From Elusimicrobiota bacterium (GTDB lineage: Bacteria; CG03; SLGR01; PWQF01), in contig PWQF01000138.1 in the NCBI GenBank assembly GCA_003556865.1, positions 1 through 5,676 on the forward strand: DNA of 5,676 bases, read 5' to 3'. Under the pieces are notes generated by a model. That model was not told the DNA's origin. It searched no databases and saw only the letters and a program-made list of their open reading frames with translations. This document shows positions 3,760-5,676 of this stretch, piece by piece; the stretch's first letter is position 1, and every line of letters starts with the position of its first letter. The translations under genes were made by a program, and so were the position numbers.

Positions 3760-5676
3760 TTGGCAATAAGAGAGTTATTGAAAGCCCATATAGCTTTTTC
3801 GGCCAGAGACAGGGAAGAAGTTTTTAAATCCCTTCAAAATTGGGGATGTCTTGAAATTTTTTCAAGGAAAAAACTGGTAGATACTGATACTGAAGAGACC
3901 GAAAAATATATAAATAAACTCACTTTTTTAACCTCATACCTTTCTCCTTTTACTCCTAAAAATTCCATTTTTAAAAAACTTAAACAGGGCCGCCCGGTAA
4001 TTACTGCCGAAAAGTTTAAGGAAATAAAAGATAATACAAATTTAAGCAGGGACTATGAAAAATTAAGAGAAACTGAAAAAAAGATCCGGTCCCTGGAAAC
4101 AAAAATTGAGGAAGCCTTTAACCGCCTCCAAGAACTTCAGCCTGTTATCAAACTTAATCTCAAGGGAGAAATGCTCAGCACGGAAAAAACCTCTACTGTC
4201 GTGGCTTTAACTGCTGAAAAAGGAGAGATCGAATATCCGGAGATATTTAAAAGAGTTATTATTAATCAGGTAGAAAATGTCTCTCCCCGGGTTTTAACGT
4301 TTACATATTTTAAAACTGATAAAGAAAAAGTTTCCGGCGCCCTGGAAAAGCTTTCTCTTCATACTTTAAGGCTTGACCCCCAAAATACACCCTCACGGGA
4401 AGCTTCTCTTCTTAAAAAAGAGATAAGCAGTTGTGAAAATGAAATTAAAGGCATTCTGGATACAACTAAAACTAAATATCTACCTCATGTAAAAAATTAC
4501 TTTGCTCTCCTTGACTACTATGAAAGCCTGCTCCGGAGAGAAGAAGAGGCGGGCAAGGCTATGGAAACGGATTATGCAATGATTATATCCGCCTGGTGTC
4601 CGGCTGATCTTCAAAAAAAGCTTATTTCCTTAATGGATTCCACTGGAGTTGAGTATCACCTGGAATTTGAAAAAGCTTCAGCTGAAGATAATCCTCCGGT
4701 ATCCCTGAAAAATTCTTATTTTCCGGCCTCATTTGAAGTTGTAACCGATCTTTACGGCAAGCCCAGGTACGGCAGCGTGGATCCGACACCGTATCTTAGC
4801 GGTTTTTTTGCCTTTTTTTTCGGGCTATGCCTGGGTGACGCGGGATACGGTATAATACTTACAGGGCTTTCTATCTGGTCTATTAAGTTTCTTAAGATAT
4901 CTAAAGCAGCCCGTAAATTTATGAGACTGATACTCTACAGCGGTCTGGCGGCTGTAGTTGCCGGGATTTTAAGCGGAAGCTGGTTTGGGGATGCCCTGGA
5001 CGGAGTGGGGGTTGTAGAGGGACTGAGAATAATTAATCTTATGGACCATCCTGAATATTTTCTTTATTTTTCCATACTGCTGGGATTTATACAGGTAGTA
5101 TGCGGCCAGGTGATTGCTGCAGGATTGAAGATAAAAACCGGCCGGCTTAAGGATAGCTTATATGAAGATTTACCTAAAATCATATTCATTGTGGGAGCAT
5201 CGCTGTACATTGTTAATGCCCTGGCCTTAAATAAAGAGTTTCTTAACCGCTGGGGTATTTATTTTTCCGGTTTAGGGATAATCGGACTCCTTTTTTTCAG
5301 CGGTCACAGCGCGAAAAATATTTTTCTCCGTCCGCTTAAAGGACTGGGAAATATTTACGGAATGATTGATTACTTTAAAGATATGGTCTCTTATTCACGG
5401 ATTTTCGCCCTGGGAATGGCCACGGCAATACTGGCAATGGCTATTAATGAAATATCCAGGCAGCTTCCGGATATGCTGGGAGCTGCCGGGTATCTGGCCA
5501 TACCTGCTGTGCTTATTCTGGGTCATCTGGTGGTTAATCTGCTCATGAGCTGCCTCAGCGGTTACGTGCACACTTCACGGCTTCAGTACGTGGAGTTTTT
5601 TACTAAATTTTTTGAAGGTGGAGGAAGGAGTTTTAAAGCATTCAGAAAAACGGAAAAAAGAGTCCTGTTTTCTGAA
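3760..5676 (+). CDS. atpI: V/A-type ATPase subunit I (a-subunit homologue), 3' partial
   Basis: This is the large stator subunit of a V/A-type rotary ATPase; with the rotor ring it forms the H+ or Na+ path. The frame is open for 639 codons to the window edge. With a TTG start the N-terminus reads MAIRELLKAHIAF followed by DREEVFKSLQNWGCLEI, the usual subunit I beginning. Residues 1 to about 320 form the soluble arm with coiled-coil stretches (about 87-125 and 214-235). The membrane half begins at about 345 after RYGSVDPTPY (336-345), followed by GDAGYG (359-364). I see about seven hydrophobic segments: 347-370, 390-410, 433-455, 474-490, 500-514, 543-563 and 579-612. R547 in SYSRIFALG corresponds to the essential half-channel arginine. 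H604 and R607 in VHTSRLQYVEFF, then FEGGGRSF (618-625), mark the conserved C-terminus. The family usually ends soon after this, so few residues should be missing. Confidence 0.96.
   Translation, partial: MAIRELLKAHIAFSARDREEVFKSLQNWGCLEIFSRKKLVDTDTEETEKYINKLTFLTSYLSPFTPKNSIFKKLKQGRPVITAEKFKEIKDNTNLSRDYEKLRETEKKIRSLETKIEEAFNRLQELQPVIKLNLKGEMLSTEKTSTVVALTAEKGEIEYPEIFKRVIINQVENVSPRVLTFTYFKTDKEKVSGALEKLSLHTLRLDPQNTPSREASLLKKEISSCENEIKGILDTTKTKYLPHVKNYFALLDYYESLLRREEEAGKAMETDYAMIISAWCPADLQKKLISLMDSTGVEYHLEFEKASAEDNPPVSLKNSYFPASFEVVTDLYGKPRYGSVDPTPYLSGFFAFFFGLCLGDAGYGIILTGLSIWSIKFLKISKAARKFMRLILYSGLAAVVAGILSGSWFGDALDGVGVVEGLRIINLMDHPEYFLYFSILLGFIQVVCGQVIAAGLKIKTGRLKDSLYEDLPKIIFIVGASLYIVNALALNKEFLNRWGIYFSGLGIIGLLFFSGHSAKNIFLRPLKGLGNIYGMIDYFKDMVSYSRIFALGMATAILAMAINEISRQLPDMLGAAGYLAIPAVLILGHLVVNLLMSCLSGYVHTSRLQYVEFFTKFFEGGGRSFKAFRKTEKRVLFSE

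Noticed and set aside
5366..5548. Plus-strand 60-codon frame, Trp-rich, inside subunit I
   Set aside because: It lies out of frame over the conserved SYSR segment of subunit I and is clearly a shadow.

Overview
The window looks like ordinary chromosome from a low-GC, Gram-negative-type (diderm) bacterium, probably from a little-cultured lineage. The evidence for an outer membrane is an LpxH-like lipid A enzyme. The evidence for an unusual lineage is a V/A-type rotary ATPase operon, an enlarged nucleoside diphosphate kinase, AAA/ATA/AGA-rich codon use and mostly weak Shine-Dalgarno sites. Omnitrophota-like or similar candidate phyla would fit, but that is a guess from gene content and cannot be settled here.

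Layout. Bases 1-1340 (+) hold the 3' part of a gene for a very acidic single-pass membrane protein; its visible start lies inside a 183-bp tandem repeat (two copies, 181/183 identical). A GTG-started LpxH-like metallophosphatase (1341-2060, +) begins on the base after its stop codon. Convergent to these, on the minus strand, is a two-gene unit: ndk (3256-2702) followed with no gap by a DUF47/PhoU-like gene (2701-2057), which overlaps the lpxH 3' end by 4 bp. A 184-bp AT-rich divergent intergenic region (3257-3440) carries plausible back-to-back promoters, two interleaved 9-bp inverted repeats and a hairpin in the ndk leader. To the right, on +, begins a V/A-type ATPase operon: a small coiled-coil stalk subunit (3441-3758) and the large membrane subunit I (TTG start at 3760, open to the window end with 639 codons visible and probably close to complete).

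Functional picture. The left part is envelope related (lipid A step plus a membrane protein of unknown role). The middle pair touches nucleotide and perhaps phosphate metabolism. The right part is ion-translocating bioenergetics, with the G/H-then-I gene order known from the Thermus-type operon. I found no mobile element, CRISPR array, tRNA or rRNA and no evidence of a defence system. The most unusual items are the acidic repeat protein, the orphan DUF47 gene joined to ndk, the architecture of the divergent promoter region, and a marked excess of CCCGGG sites.
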